Shown in pieces: positions 43,803 through 52,249 of a stretch of DNA of 64,000 nt. Within the stretch, counting starts at the first letter, position 1. Each line of letters begins with the position of its first letter. The position numbers and the translations under genes are program-made. Origin of the DNA: Flavobacterium potami (GTDB taxonomy: Bacteria; Bacteroidota; Bacteroidia; Flavobacteriales; Flavobacteriaceae); contig NZ_JAINUY010000006.1 of NCBI RefSeq assembly GCF_020026915.1, positions 310,001-374,000 on the forward strand. The letters run 5' to 3'. The notes beneath the pieces were generated by a model. It was given only the letters and a program-made list of their open reading frames with translations, was not told the DNA's origin and ran no database searches.

Positions 43803-44255
43803 ATGGAAAAGGAAAAGCAGATTACGATTTCTTTAATTGACGACCATGAGGGGCTTCGGGTATCCCTTAAAAATTTTTTGGAATACAGTAATTTTAAAGT
43901 AGTGCTTCAGGCATCCAATGGCAGGGAAGCTATTGAAAGCCTTAAGGAAGTGGAATTATTGCCAGACGTCTGTATATTGGATATTAATATGCCGGTTATG
44001 GACGGATTTCAGACCGCAGGTGCCCTGGCAGAAAAATATCCTGCAATGAAAATTTTAGTATTCAGCAGTCTTGATAACAGGAAAAGTATTGAGGAAATGC
44101 TGAGGCTGGGTGTCAGGGGTTATGTACTGAAAGGTTCTTCGACTGAAAAATTAAAAGAAGCAGTAATCAAGCTTCATCAGGGCGGATACTATTTCAGTGA
44201 GACTGTAAGCAGGAACGCATTAAGCTATATAGCAGAAAAACGCAATTTACTATGA
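43803..44255 (+). CDS. Orphan response-regulator receiver protein
   Basis: The 150-residue protein is a CheY-like receiver: acidic pair Asp13-Asp14, phosphoacceptor Asp60 in CILDINMP, Ser88/Ser89 and Lys110 in YVLKGSS. The sequence style is that of NarL/LuxR-type regulators, but the output helix-turn-helix is absent and the protein ends in AEKRNLL. No histidine kinase is in the window, so a host kinase is needed. The next gene, 35 bases downstream, encodes a transcription-factor-like protein that may be its partner; this is inference from the order of genes. Confidence 0.82.
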   Translation: MEKEKQITISLIDDHEGLRVSLKNFLEYSNFKVVLQASNGREAIESLKEVELLPDVCILDINMPVMDGFQTAGALAEKYPAMKILVFSSLDNRKSIEEMLRLGVRGYVLKGSSTEKLKEAVIKLHQGGYYFSETVSRNALSYIAEKRNLL

Positions 44256-44290
44256 GCGGAAGACTGCACGTAATTACAATTTAATCAAGC

Positions 44291-44845
44291 ATGCTTACAA
44301 ACACATTGATAGACCGTACCAACAGATTTTATATCGAAATGTCACGAAAGGTGCTTTCTGATAAGGAATATGATATTCTTCAGAAAATCCTGATTGAGAA
44401 AATGCCTATTAAGGAAGTAGGTGATCACTACAATGTCACAGGTGAGAGCATACGCAGAATCTATGAAAGGACATATGACAAGGTCAGGTGCGTCACTGAT
44501 CTGCTCGCAGAAATAGACCATTATAAGAAAAAGCTTCAGCAGTTAAAAGATGAGTTTCAAATCGAAACCGGGCAGTTGAAAAAAAGAAAAATCAATCGCA
44601 CAGTTGATCTGAATAAAATATTACACGACAGCCATTTTCCATTGAGCTTAAGGATGTACAATATGTTCGAAAAATTGGATATCCGCACAGTTGGGGAACT
44701 TACTGCAATACCTTTAAAGGATTTCCAGTGTTTTAGGGGGTTTAAGGAAAAATGCAAAATTGAGCTGATAAAATTTATAGAGTTTGAAAATATAGAACAT
44801 CTTTTTCCAGGTTTCTCGGATTGGAAAAGAGCCCCAATCAAATAA
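44291..44845 (+). CDS. Sigma-region-4-like / RNAP alpha-CTD-like fusion protein
   Basis: The 184-residue protein has two parts that recall transcription machinery. Residues about 18-68 (LSDKEYDILQKIL ... IKEVGDHYNVTGESIRRIYER) look like sigma factor region 4, the helix-turn-helix that binds promoters. A charged helix (70-100) follows. Residues about 107-165 (FPLSLRMYNMFEKLDIRTVGEL, then IPLKDFQCFRGF) look like the C-terminal domain of the RNA polymerase alpha subunit, with its helix-hairpin-helix. Such a combination could recruit or redirect polymerase to ICE promoters. It follows an orphan receiver. No sigma region 2 is present, so it is not a full sigma factor. The assignment rests on pattern matching by eye. 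Confidence 0.65.
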   Translation: MLTNTLIDRTNRFYIEMSRKVLSDKEYDILQKILIEKMPIKEVGDHYNVTGESIRRIYERTYDKVRCVTDLLAEIDHYKKKLQQLKDEFQIETGQLKKRKINRTVDLNKILHDSHFPLSLRMYNMFEKLDIRTVGELTAIPLKDFQCFRGFKEKCKIELIKFIEFENIEHLFPGFSDWKRAPIK

Positions 44846-44868
44846 TGGGGTAACTAGGTTTTCTTTTG

Positions 44869-44906
44869 CTTCTTTTCTTTGGCCGTCGATTCGGAAAGAA
44901 AAGAAG
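44869..44906. terminator. Hairpin after the sigma4/alpha-CTD gene
   Basis: CTTCTTTTCTTT (44869-44880) and AAAGAAAAGAAG (44895-44906) form a perfect 12-bp inverted repeat around an inner CCG/CGG pair. It lies 24 bases after the stop and probably helps to end transcription, although no T run follows directly. Confidence 0.5.
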
Positions 44907-45016
44907 TCTCCAAAAACAAAAAGAGGGATAATGAATATCCCTTAAAAAAAACGCGCAGCCTCTTTGATAAAATGGCGCGTAGTGTCTTTTTATTAAAGTG
45001 GCTGCACCGAATACAT

Positions 45017-45060
45017 GCAAAAAGACTGCCCCGACCTTTCGGGAGGGAGTGTCTTTTTGC
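45017..45060. terminator. Bidirectional terminator between convergent operons
   Basis: GCAAAAAGAC (45017-45026) and GTCTTTTTGC (45051-45060) are perfectly complementary, enclosing a second stem (CCCGA/TCGGG). T runs lie on both strands in the stem, so it can stop the rightward sigma4/alpha-CTD transcript and the leftward PRTRC transcript (last gene ends at 45075). Confidence 0.6.
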
Positions 45061-45074
45061 CGCCCGATTTCGGG

Positions 45075-45884
45075 TCAGGCGACTTTTATAGGATGGGTTC
45101 GGAAGTCTTTCAAATTGTGAAAAAATCCTTTATACTCGGTCATTCCCCTGCGAAATAAGTTCCACAATAGGGAGCAACCCATCTGAACGAGCGATGAGTT
45201 GATAAACAAATCCTGTTTTTCCAGAGCTTCGGCAAGTGAACAACTTGGCGTATTATCGTCCTGTTCCGACTGCAAGAGCAGTTCCCCATATTCATCGGTC
45301 ACAAATGGCAGGCTTGCCACAGTCTGGTACTTTTCTGAATTGGGCTGTTTTATCTCACCGATTGTGGATAAAAGTACCTGCCCTGTATCTTGGCTGTTGC
45401 CGAAATCAAGCCAGTATTTCGGCTCTTCTTGGTAATTTCTGCGGTAGCTTGCTTCTTTCAGAATCTCAGCCACGCCAAATCTCGCCTGTACATTATCTAC
45501 ACATGAAATAGTAATGACTGCCCTTGCTTTTTCGGGCAGTCTGCCAAACCTGTCCTTTTCAAATTTTACCGTTTCGGCTTTCCAGTTTGAACCGATACAA
45601 CGGTTGATACGGTTTATTAAGGCTACGGATTTGTATAATCCTGTTTCACATTCAAAAAATCGCTGTCTGCCCAAATTGGCATTTGTTATAACATCATCAT
45701 CCCACAAACGCACCTGCAACCCTGCGTGTCCTAGAGCTATCAGGCTCTCGTTTATTTCCATTAAAGCGGTCAATACTTTTGAACCTGTACCGCCTGCTCC
45801 GATTAGGTTTACCGAAATCGGGTTTGCAGGACTTATCAAATCGTTGTCCGTAAAATGGACTGCTGTTTTTTCAGTATTCATCAC
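45075..45884 (-). CDS. PRTRC system ThiF-family protein
   Basis: The 269-residue protein is an E1/ThiF-like adenylation-domain protein with the nucleotide-binding GAGGTGSK (29-36) and the downstream WDDD and NLGRQRF motifs (about 61-75). In PRTRC (ParB-related, ThiF-related cassette) loci of plasmids and ICEs such a protein is always present. It may activate a C terminus or another carboxylate; no partner is known. It starts four bases inside the end of protein B. The ParB and protein A genes of the full cassette are missing here. Confidence 0.85.
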   Translation of the reverse strand: MMNTEKTAVHFTDNDLISPANPISVNLIGAGGTGSKVLTALMEINESLIALGHAGLQVRLWDDDVITNANLGRQRFFECETGLYKSVALINRINRCIGSNWKAETVKFEKDRFGRLPEKARAVITISCVDNVQARFGVAEILKEASYRRNYQEEPKYWLDFGNSQDTGQVLLSTIGEIKQPNSEKYQTVASLPFVTDEYGELLLQSEQDDNTPSCSLAEALEKQDLFINSSLVQMGCSLLWNLFRRGMTEYKGFFHNLKDFRTHPIKVA

Positions 45885-46603
45885 AATAGATTTTTAAGTG
45901 TCTTATTATTCCTTTTCAATACTTCTTTAGGAAAGGGTTTAACTGTTCCGATAAGGTCTTTCCAAACGTTTACGCAGTTCCCTTTTATGGGGCTGTGGCT
46001 TCCCAATAGGTGGCTGAAGTAGCTGTTAAAAAAGTAGCTTTCCCACGCTTGTATAAATTCCTCAACCGAAGCCGATTTTTTAATTTCAATAGTTACAGTA
46101 CCCATACACACTTTACCGTCTTCATAGATATTGAAAAAGGGAGCGTAATGCAATGGTGTTTTTTCTGTGGGTCTTCTGTCTGTTGCAAGGGCAAAGACTG
46201 CAAGACCGCTTTTATTGGCAAACCAAAGCATTGGCGGTACTTGTGCCAATCCGTTGGGTATGCCCAAGCTATTTACAAAATACAGCTGTCGTTCTTGTGC
46301 TTTAGTGTACCATAGCACAGTGCCTTTTTCGCTCGGATTGATATGAAGGATACTTGTCGGCAAAATACCCTTTGACTTTAAAAAGGCTTTGCCTTTTTCT
46401 TCATCGGTCTGTAAAGACTTTGCCAGTATTTTGGCTTCTTTTACGGTCAATGGGTGGGCATTGATTGGGTTGCCGTTGCTGTCCATATCAAAATGCTCCA
46501 CATACATATCGGTGTCTGTTCCTGCGGTTTCATAAAAAACCAATGCGGATTTTGGGTGGTACAAAATGCCGAAATTCTCGGCTATGTTATTTATGGTGTC
46601 CAT
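45881..46603 (-). CDS. PRTRC system protein B
   Basis: The 240-residue protein matches PRTRC protein B by length, by position directly before the ThiF gene and by motifs such as LHINPSEKGTVLWYT and PPMLWFANKSGLAVFAL. The family has no known activity. No signal or membrane segment. It overlaps the ThiF gene by four bases. Confidence 0.82.
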   Translation of the reverse strand: MDTINNIAENFGILYHPKSALVFYETAGTDTDMYVEHFDMDSNGNPINAHPLTVKEAKILAKSLQTDEEKGKAFLKSKGILPTSILHINPSEKGTVLWYTKAQERQLYFVNSLGIPNGLAQVPPMLWFANKSGLAVFALATDRRPTEKTPLHYAPFFNIYEDGKVCMGTVTIEIKKSASVEEFIQAWESYFFNSYFSHLLGSHSPIKGNCVNVWKDLIGTVKPFPKEVLKRNNKTLKNLL

Positions 46604-46615
46604 CTTTGTAATTTT

Positions 46616-47767
46616 TTAATAGTTGTACAATAGTGTACATAATTCATCCAATAAGGCAAAAAGGCGGTTTTCAAAATCAAGGTCAGCCTTCGCTATTCTC
46701 CCATCGCCAAATGACTTAGTGATTGTTGGCTCATCTATTCTGCCATACTCGTTAAACTCGTTATTGATGCTGTCTGAAAGGCTTTCATAAAGCCAGCCTT
46801 TAGTATCTGCAATAAAAGAGATGTATTTTTCCATCCCGATAGTTTCGTTTTCGTAATCGTCATTGTACAGGTCTTCTTCGTGCGTTGGAGCGTTTCTGAA
46901 GATACTTGCTTTGGGATATTCGGTATATAGGTCAAGCGCATTGCAAGCCACCTTGTAGCATTCACTGTCGAATGTATTACGGCTTCTGAATTGGTGTAGG
47001 CGTTGTTCAAACATTACTAAATTTTTACGATTGAATATCCGCTGTTCTATACGGTCGCCAATATCCTCAGCTACCTTAAATTCACGTTTATAGATTTGGG
47101 TGTCTTCTGTATCATCGTCCTGTTCTACCCACTCTTTGTGCATTTCATACATCCAGTACAGATAACTGTTTTCCTGTCTGTAATACGGTATATCAGCAAT
47201 ATGGTAGAGGTAACAGCATACGGATATAAGCAAATGTGCATTTTCTTTATCTTTAGGGGCTTTAAGCATCCTAAAAAGCGGTACAATAGGAATGTAATAC
47301 AGGGTTGTACCTGTATTATATTTTTCCTCGCTTACCAAAAAGGTTTTCTGACTGTCCTGTACCAATTTGAAACCATCCCAATTTGTATTAGTGCGTTGTA
47401 CTTTGCTTTCCATGTCCCACAATGACAAGGCAACGTTGTAGGGAAAGCCAAAATCTTTGGTCTGCATCGGCTCAATACTGTAATGCTCGGCAAGTTTGGA
47501 AAGGGACTTGTAAAAATCCCTCTCCGTTTTCTGACAAGCCTGTATAGAATCTGCTGTTTTCAATTTGGGCAGGAACGTACATTTTAGAATACCATTGGAA
47601 GCATTGCTACTGGTACTGCTTTGTGTTTGTCTTTCTGCACCTGGCTCGCATCCTTTGGCTTTTTCATCCATTTTGCGAACTCGCCCAACTGTCGGTGCAG
47701 TTTCTGCTGTCGTTTCTCTTCGGGCGGGCTGATAATTCCCGATATGATGTTGCGTTGCATAATTCAT
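46616..47767 (-). CDS. Unknown protein inside the PRTRC cassette
   Basis: The 383-residue protein has a low-complexity Ser/Thr/Glu-rich start (1-60) and a helical body with many Tyr, Asn and Asp. It lies between PRTRC C and PRTRC B. In related Bacteroidetes loci a gene of this size sits at the same position and might correspond to PRTRC protein F, but I cannot confirm this from sequence. No catalytic motif was recognised. Confidence 0.6.
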   Translation of the reverse strand: MNYATQHHIGNYQPARRETTAETAPTVGRVRKMDEKAKGCEPGAERQTQSSTSSNASNGILKCTFLPKLKTADSIQACQKTERDFYKSLSKLAEHYSIEPMQTKDFGFPYNVALSLWDMESKVQRTNTNWDGFKLVQDSQKTFLVSEEKYNTGTTLYYIPIVPLFRMLKAPKDKENAHLLISVCCYLYHIADIPYYRQENSYLYWMYEMHKEWVEQDDDTEDTQIYKREFKVAEDIGDRIEQRIFNRKNLVMFEQRLHQFRSRNTFDSECYKVACNALDLYTEYPKASIFRNAPTHEEDLYNDDYENETIGMEKYISFIADTKGWLYESLSDSINNEFNEYGRIDEPTITKSFGDGRIAKADLDFENRLFALLDELCTLLYNY

Positions 47768-47784
47768 CGTTTTTGATTTTTGAT

Positions 47785-48003
47785 TTAACCTTTCGTACCC
47801 ATTACGCTCTCAAATTTGTACTCTACTGCATCATCCTTAATCTGCGGTGCAGATACTTTTGCGGTTGTTAAAATGGGGTACAGATTGGCGTAAAAATTCA
47901 GCACGGCTTCCACGCTCCAGCGTGGTTCGGGGTCAGTCAGTCTGATGTCCTGCCCTTTGTCTTTGAGTATAAATACCCGTTCTAATTGTGTTGCTAATAA
48001 CAT
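47785..48003 (-). CDS. PRTRC system protein C
   Basis: The 72-residue protein matches PRTRC protein C: RVFILKDKGQDIRLTDPEP, then WSVEAVLNFYANLYPILTTA. These small beta/alpha proteins have a ubiquitin-like size and lie in the same cassette as the ThiF protein. It ends in a GTKG tail; a terminal glycine would be a fitting substrate for an E1-like enzyme, but that is speculation. Confidence 0.82.
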   Translation of the reverse strand: MLLATQLERVFILKDKGQDIRLTDPEPRWSVEAVLNFYANLYPILTTAKVSAPQIKDDAVEYKFESVMGTKG

Positions 48004-48030
48004 GATTGTTCGATTTTCGGATTAACACTT

Positions 48031-48642
48031 TTATTCTTCTTCGCCTGTTTCACGGGCAGGATAATCAGCAGTAACTTCTTCCGATTGTTGTGGCTCTTGC
48101 GGTTCGGGTGTTGCTTCTTCCATTGCTCCGAATAGGCTCGGTGCTGAAAACTTGTCAGACAATGCTGTTTTGCGTCTGCGTATCTCGTCCGCTTTTTCGG
48201 GAAACTCTGCGATTTCGGGAACTTTCATCCATGCTTCACGGAATTTGCCCTCTTTCTCAAGTTCGTCCGCCTTTGCCATACCGTCCTTAAACTTCTTGTC
48301 TTTGGCTTCTTTTTCCTTTTTCTCTCTCTCGGTTTTCTCTTTCTCGATTGCAGACTGCTTTTTTGCTTCCTCCAACTGCTTTAAGAATTTTTCCATATCC
48401 ACCATTAAGCCTGATACCTTTTTTACAGGTGTGGTTATCTGCTCAAAAAATCCCTCGTCAAACTCCTGCGGTGTGGCGTTGAATGTCAAAGGCGGAATTA
48501 GGTTTTTGGCATTATCTCCGCATTGGTCATTGTTGAGCAATACAGTTACAATTAGGTTGCTTTCCATCCCTTTTGAAATGTTCAGTTGCAAAACTCCTGT
48601 AAAGTCCAACTGCTGTATCTGATTAAAAAAATTGGTGTTCAT
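48031..48642 (-). CDS. PRTRC system protein E
   Basis: The 203-residue protein has an N-terminal domain (about 1-90) typical of PRTRC protein E, with LDFTGVLQLNIS and NDQCGDNAKNLIPPLTFNATP. A long charged coiled coil (90-145) and an acidic tail follow. It is the first recognised PRTRC gene of the leftward operon. Confidence 0.82.
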   Translation of the reverse strand: MNTNFFNQIQQLDFTGVLQLNISKGMESNLIVTVLLNNDQCGDNAKNLIPPLTFNATPQEFDEGFFEQITTPVKKVSGLMVDMEKFLKQLEEAKKQSAIEKEKTEREKKEKEAKDKKFKDGMAKADELEKEGKFREAWMKVPEIAEFPEKADEIRRRKTALSDKFSAPSLFGAMEEATPEPQEPQQSEEVTADYPARETGEEE

Positions 48643-48653
48643 CGTTCTAAAAT

Positions 48654-48848
48654 TTAATGTGTTGTCGCTTTCTCTTTAATGGCTGTCAGTTTTTCGTACA
48701 TATCCGTCCAATAGGCTTTCTGCCTTTTATCGAACTCTGAAAAACTCTTGTCCTTGTACCCGTATTCTTTGTATTCTGCTGTGATTTGCATTGCCTTTGC
48801 GAGGTCAGTCACTTCAATCAGACAGCCGTTTAAATCTGTTATATACAT
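48654..48848 (-). CDS. Small unknown protein
   Basis: A 64-residue soluble protein rich in Lys, Tyr and Glu (AMQITAEYKEYGYKDKSF). It lies eleven bases before the PRTRC E start in the same direction, so it is in that operon. No family recognised. Confidence 0.55.
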   Translation of the reverse strand: MYITDLNGCLIEVTDLAKAMQITAEYKEYGYKDKSFSEFDKRQKAYWTDMYEKLTAIKEKATTH

Positions 48849-48872
48849 TGTGCTGTGTTTAAGAATTTAATT

Positions 48873-49064
48873 TTATGGGGTATAAACCCCATTTACATAG
48901 TAGCCGTATGGCTTTTCCCAATTGCGTACTAAACCGTCAGTATCTGCATAGAACTTTTCAGTCCTGTTGCAGTAAATAATATATATGGTGTGGTCTTTGT
49001 ACTTCTTTTCAAGGCTCTGCGCCTTAGCTATTGTTTTTGCTTGCTCTATTGTTTTTGCTTCCAT
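48873..49064 (-). CDS. Small unknown protein
   Basis: A 63-residue protein (IEQAKTIAKAQSLEKKYKDH, then YIIYCNRTEKFYADTDGLVRNW). It shares the operon with the DUF932 and PRTRC genes. The short beta-strand pattern after a helix suggests a compact fold. No family recognised. Confidence 0.55.
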   Translation of the reverse strand: MEAKTIEQAKTIAKAQSLEKKYKDHTIYIIYCNRTEKFYADTDGLVRNWEKPYGYYVNGVYTP

Positions 49065-49118
49065 AACACTAGTTTTATATCAGGCTACCACCGTTTAAGG
49101 CGATAGCCGTGTTGTTAT

Positions 49119-50192
49119 CTAATTAAGGTTTAGGATTTCAGCACCGTCCAAAGCAAATGCGGAACACAATTCAAATGCTTTCTGTGATTTAAGCTGTGCA
49201 GTACCTCCCAATACTATGCTCTGCAATTTGGCTTCGTCGTTCTTGTAATTCCTTACGTTCTGATAGTATCCCGTAACTGCGTTGTAGGCTCCGAACAAAG
49301 TTCCTTTTGTGGTATCCATCTGCTGAGTGTCACTCACCATTGCGTAGGCAAATGCGTCCTCAACTGTGTTTTTGAACACGGTGGAAATTTCATCGTCTGC
49401 ACCTTTTCGGATTAGTTCAAGGGTTTCCTTGTTAGGACAAAGTGCCAACTGGATTAGCTTTCTTACTTCTCGGTCATTCACTTTTACTTTTGTCCAATCG
49501 TTGAAAATGCTCTCTAATTGACTGCTGAGTGTATTGGCAAGCCCCATAATCTTGTGGGCGCTCTCGATACGTTGTTTTGCTCCTGAAGTATGTTTTATAC
49601 GCACTACGTTGGTCATACTGCGAAGTGAGGCATTCAGCGTGTTTTGGCATACAATCCTAATCGGTGTAAATGCAGCTGTAATACTGCCGCTGCCATCGTG
49701 CGAAGTGGTTAGGAAAATGTATTTTTCCGTTACATCATCGCCGTTGCCTACTCGGATATAGTCGGGCAATTTAGCTGTGATAAAAATGCGTTCGCCATTT
49801 CCTAACGCACCTGCTGTTTCATACAGGATGCCATCGCCACCGCCTACAATACTGTCAAAGAAATTAAAGGCTTCGCGGTTCTGCACGATGTGGTAATCCT
49901 TACCCACTACGCCCAATACTGCATTGTTGTCTGTGCGAATGTTGGCAAAATAATTGGGTACTTCCAATTCGGTATTGCCAATCTCAATATTATCTGCATT
50001 TTGGATGATACCCGAACTTTTGATAAACAGCGGGGATTTTGCCACTTCGTAATCTAGTCCTGCATATTTGATTGCTTCTTCGCTTGTAGGATAGTCAGAA
50101 ACAATCTGCCCTAAATTATGCCATGCTTTCTGCTGTACGCTGAAAAAGCTGTACTTTCCTGTTTTCTCGTTGAAATTGATATTATGTGCCAT
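49119..50192 (-). CDS. DUF932 phage/plasmid-like protein
   Basis: The 357-residue protein matches DUF932: AWHNLGQIVSDYPTSEEAI near the start and FTPIRIVCQNTLNAS near residue 180. The family is found in phages, plasmids and ICEs, often near recombination or single-strand-binding genes, as here beside ssb. Its activity is unknown; a role in DNA replication or repair during transfer is the usual guess. Confidence 0.85.
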   Translation of the reverse strand: MAHNINFNEKTGKYSFFSVQQKAWHNLGQIVSDYPTSEEAIKYAGLDYEVAKSPLFIKSSGIIQNADNIEIGNTELEVPNYFANIRTDNNAVLGVVGKDYHIVQNREAFNFFDSIVGGGDGILYETAGALGNGERIFITAKLPDYIRVGNGDDVTEKYIFLTTSHDGSGSITAAFTPIRIVCQNTLNASLRSMTNVVRIKHTSGAKQRIESAHKIMGLANTLSSQLESIFNDWTKVKVNDREVRKLIQLALCPNKETLELIRKGADDEISTVFKNTVEDAFAYAMVSDTQQMDTTKGTLFGAYNAVTGYYQNVRNYKNDEAKLQSIVLGGTAQLKSQKAFELCSAFALDGAEILNLN

Positions 50193-50222
50193 GATATTAA
50201 AATTTTAAAGTTTTTAATTGAT

Positions 50223-50624
50223 TTAGAAGGGCAGGTCATCTTTGGGACTTACATTTTCATGTGAATTGACCTCGATATTTTCTGTTTTAGTCTGCGCCTG
50301 TGCGGTTTCGGCTTTTCTTGCACCGCCATGAAGTTTTATCTGCGAGGTATTGAAATTCAGTCCTGCATGCGGTTGTCCGTCACTGCCTGTCCACGCCCTT
50401 GCGCTTACCCTGCCTGTAAGCTCCACAAGTGTACCTTTAGTGAGTATCTGCACTACTTTCGGGCTTAGCCAGTAGGCACAGTCAAGGAACGTTGTCTGCT
50501 CTATGCGCTCGCCTGCTTTGTTTTTGTAGCTGTCGTTGATGGCTACTGAAAAGTTTACTACTGTTTTGCTGTTTGACACGTTACGCACCTGCGCATCTGC
50601 TGTCACTCTTCCAATAATGTTCAT
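50223..50624 (-). CDS. ssb: Single-stranded DNA-binding protein
   Basis: The 133-residue protein has an OB fold (about 1-105, starting MNIIGRVTADAQVRNV) and a flexible acidic tail ending in DDLPF, the conserved tip that binds repair and replication partners. An ICE-borne SSB coats the single strand during transfer. It is the first gene of the leftward operon that runs through DUF932 to the PRTRC genes. Confidence 0.92.
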   Translation of the reverse strand: MNIIGRVTADAQVRNVSNSKTVVNFSVAINDSYKNKAGERIEQTTFLDCAYWLSPKVVQILTKGTLVELTGRVSARAWTGSDGQPHAGLNFNTSQIKLHGGARKAETAQAQTKTENIEVNSHENVSPKDDLPF

Positions 50625-50802
50625 GATTTCTGAAATTTTTAGTAAATAATTTTTTTTGAAATTTTATTCGGCAATGAGAGGAGGAGCTGTTTTGTTTCAT
50701 CAAATCCTTTTTCAATATTTTATTTCTCATTGCTGACATTTTTTTTATTCGTCTAAAGAGCCGGAGTATGCTATGTTTCGTTTCGAGAGCATAAAAAGGT
50801 TA

Positions 50803-50904
50803 GTGTCTAGCAGTGGCAAGGCTTTTATAAAAAATACGACCCACATGGGTGGAGATTTTTTATAAAACCTTTTGGGCATGGCCTTGCCGGTGCGTTAAGG
50901 ACAC
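50803..50904. repeat. Large imperfect inverted repeat upstream of ssb
   Basis: GGCAAGGC (50815-50822) pairs with GCCTTGCC (50881-50888). TTTTATAAAAAAT (50823-50835) pairs with ATTTTTTATAAAA (50855-50867). CCCA/TGGG form a central stem. GTGTC/GACAC close the outside (50803-50807, 50900-50904). One side has an extra 13 bases. The rest of the gap 50625-51296 carries no gene. This could be a leader RNA, a single-strand origin or a cruciform site. Confidence 0.5.
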
Positions 50905-51153
50905 GGAGTTACCTTTGCTCTTGGAATGGGACAAAAGCATACTGGTTATTTGATTAAAAATCATGAGGAAGTAGTGAGAACCCAAAAATGATGTAGGATC
51001 ACAACATTGTCTTCTGCGGGAAGAAATGGTGTTTATAATATCGAAGCATACGCTTACCATATCATATTAGTAAAACGCATTTTGAAAGCCAAACACTTAA
51101 AAATCAAAAAAATAAATTTGGCATATTAAAATTTTATTCTTAAGATTGCATAT

Positions 51154-51202
51154 GCTTATTGGCACGCTAGCTCGTTCGTGCAAAGATTTCATCAGCCAAT
51201 AG
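51154..51202. repeat. Nested hairpin
   Basis: Within this segment TTATTGGC pairs with GCCAATAG (one wobble), enclosing GCACG and CGTGC. It lies about 100 bases before the gene at 51297 and may be part of its control region or end a small transcript. Confidence 0.35.
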
Positions 51203-51296
51203 TTTAATAATGCTAACCTGCCTGCTTATTATCCAAATTAAAGATTACGAACGCATATAAATTCAGGATATTAAGTCGGTACAAAAGGAATGTATT

Positions 51297-52076
51297 ATGA
51301 AAACTATTGAGTACTTCAAACTCCAGTCAAAAAATCTTCACAAAGATTTTAAAACACAAAAACCTTATTATGATTCTTCATTAGGCGGCAACTTCTTTGA
51401 GTATACCCCAAAATTTTTCGATGTTGATGCTCTGGTCACTGACTTCGAGATCGATGAAAACCATTTCACACTTATGAATGCCCAGCATATTATTGCCAAA
51501 TTGGTGGGATTTGAAAAATGGACAGAAATACTTAAGGCTTCTCCGGCGGCATTGGAACTAGCCAGACTCCTTTTCGACAACATGCACAAAATCAGAAATG
51601 AAGAGTGGGGATATTATATCAGAGATGTGGAAAATGATAATGATATAACATTAGATGACGAGGATAAACTGGATATTTTTAAAACAGTTTTTGCTGAGGT
51701 AGATGGTCATCAAAGTGACGGATACGACTACCGTCTGGCTAAATCGAATAAAACATCAATTAACAATCAAAAAATTAAAACAATGGAAAACAAATCTAAA
51801 ATTCAAATAACAAGCCTGCCATTAACAGGAAAAGATCACGCGGAATTCATCAATGTAGCAAACGAAGTATTCGAAAATGCACTGCAGAGGATTGAGCATG
51901 AACATCCTGAATCAGTACGAAAATTGTGGAATCCTGACCAGTACCTCGAAGAAGTGCTAAAACCAGATATGCTGCCAATAGATCGTGATTATGCGCTGTC
52001 TTTGATTGAGGCCTTTGTAGTTCATAAAGTAATTGATCTGGCCACTTTAGCTGATGATGAGGTCTTAGAAGCTTAA
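51297..52076 (+). CDS. Unknown ICE protein, possibly two products
   Basis: The 259-residue frame has an N-terminal domain (1-150) with the phrase DFKTQKPYYDSS and FTLMNAQHIIAKLVGFEKW. It resembles a small helical domain seen at the N terminus of some glyoxalase-superfamily annotated proteins. A second region begins at Met163. The ATG of Met163 (51783) is preceded by ATTAAAACA, the same A-rich leader as at traN, so an independent 98-residue product is possible. I do not recognise a function. It is the only rightward gene between the ssb and Hachiman operons. Confidence 0.6.
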   Translation: MKTIEYFKLQSKNLHKDFKTQKPYYDSSLGGNFFEYTPKFFDVDALVTDFEIDENHFTLMNAQHIIAKLVGFEKWTEILKASPAALELARLLFDNMHKIRNEEWGYYIRDVENDNDITLDDEDKLDIFKTVFAEVDGHQSDGYDYRLAKSNKTSINNQKIKTMENKSKIQITSLPLTGKDHAEFINVANEVFENALQRIEHEHPESVRKLWNPDQYLEEVLKPDMLPIDRDYALSLIEAFVVHKVIDLATLADDEVLEA

Positions 52077-52101
52077 TTTTTCCGACCTGTTTTTAGAATA
52101 A

Positions 52102-52137
52102 AAAAAATCAATTCAATTTTAGTTGAATTGATTTTTT
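52102..52137. terminator. Bidirectional terminator
   Basis: A 15-bp perfect stem (52102-52116 with 52123-52137, six-base loop) carries A and T runs at its ends. It separates the gene at 51297 from the leftward defence operon that ends at 52250. Confidence 0.8.
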
Positions 52138-52249
52138 TTTTACGGTTTAAATAATGAAAAAATAAAACTCATCTATCATAATTTGACTATTAGGTACAAA
52201 GAATAGAGGTTTTGTTTTTGGCAAAATAGAACAGACTTTTAACACAATC

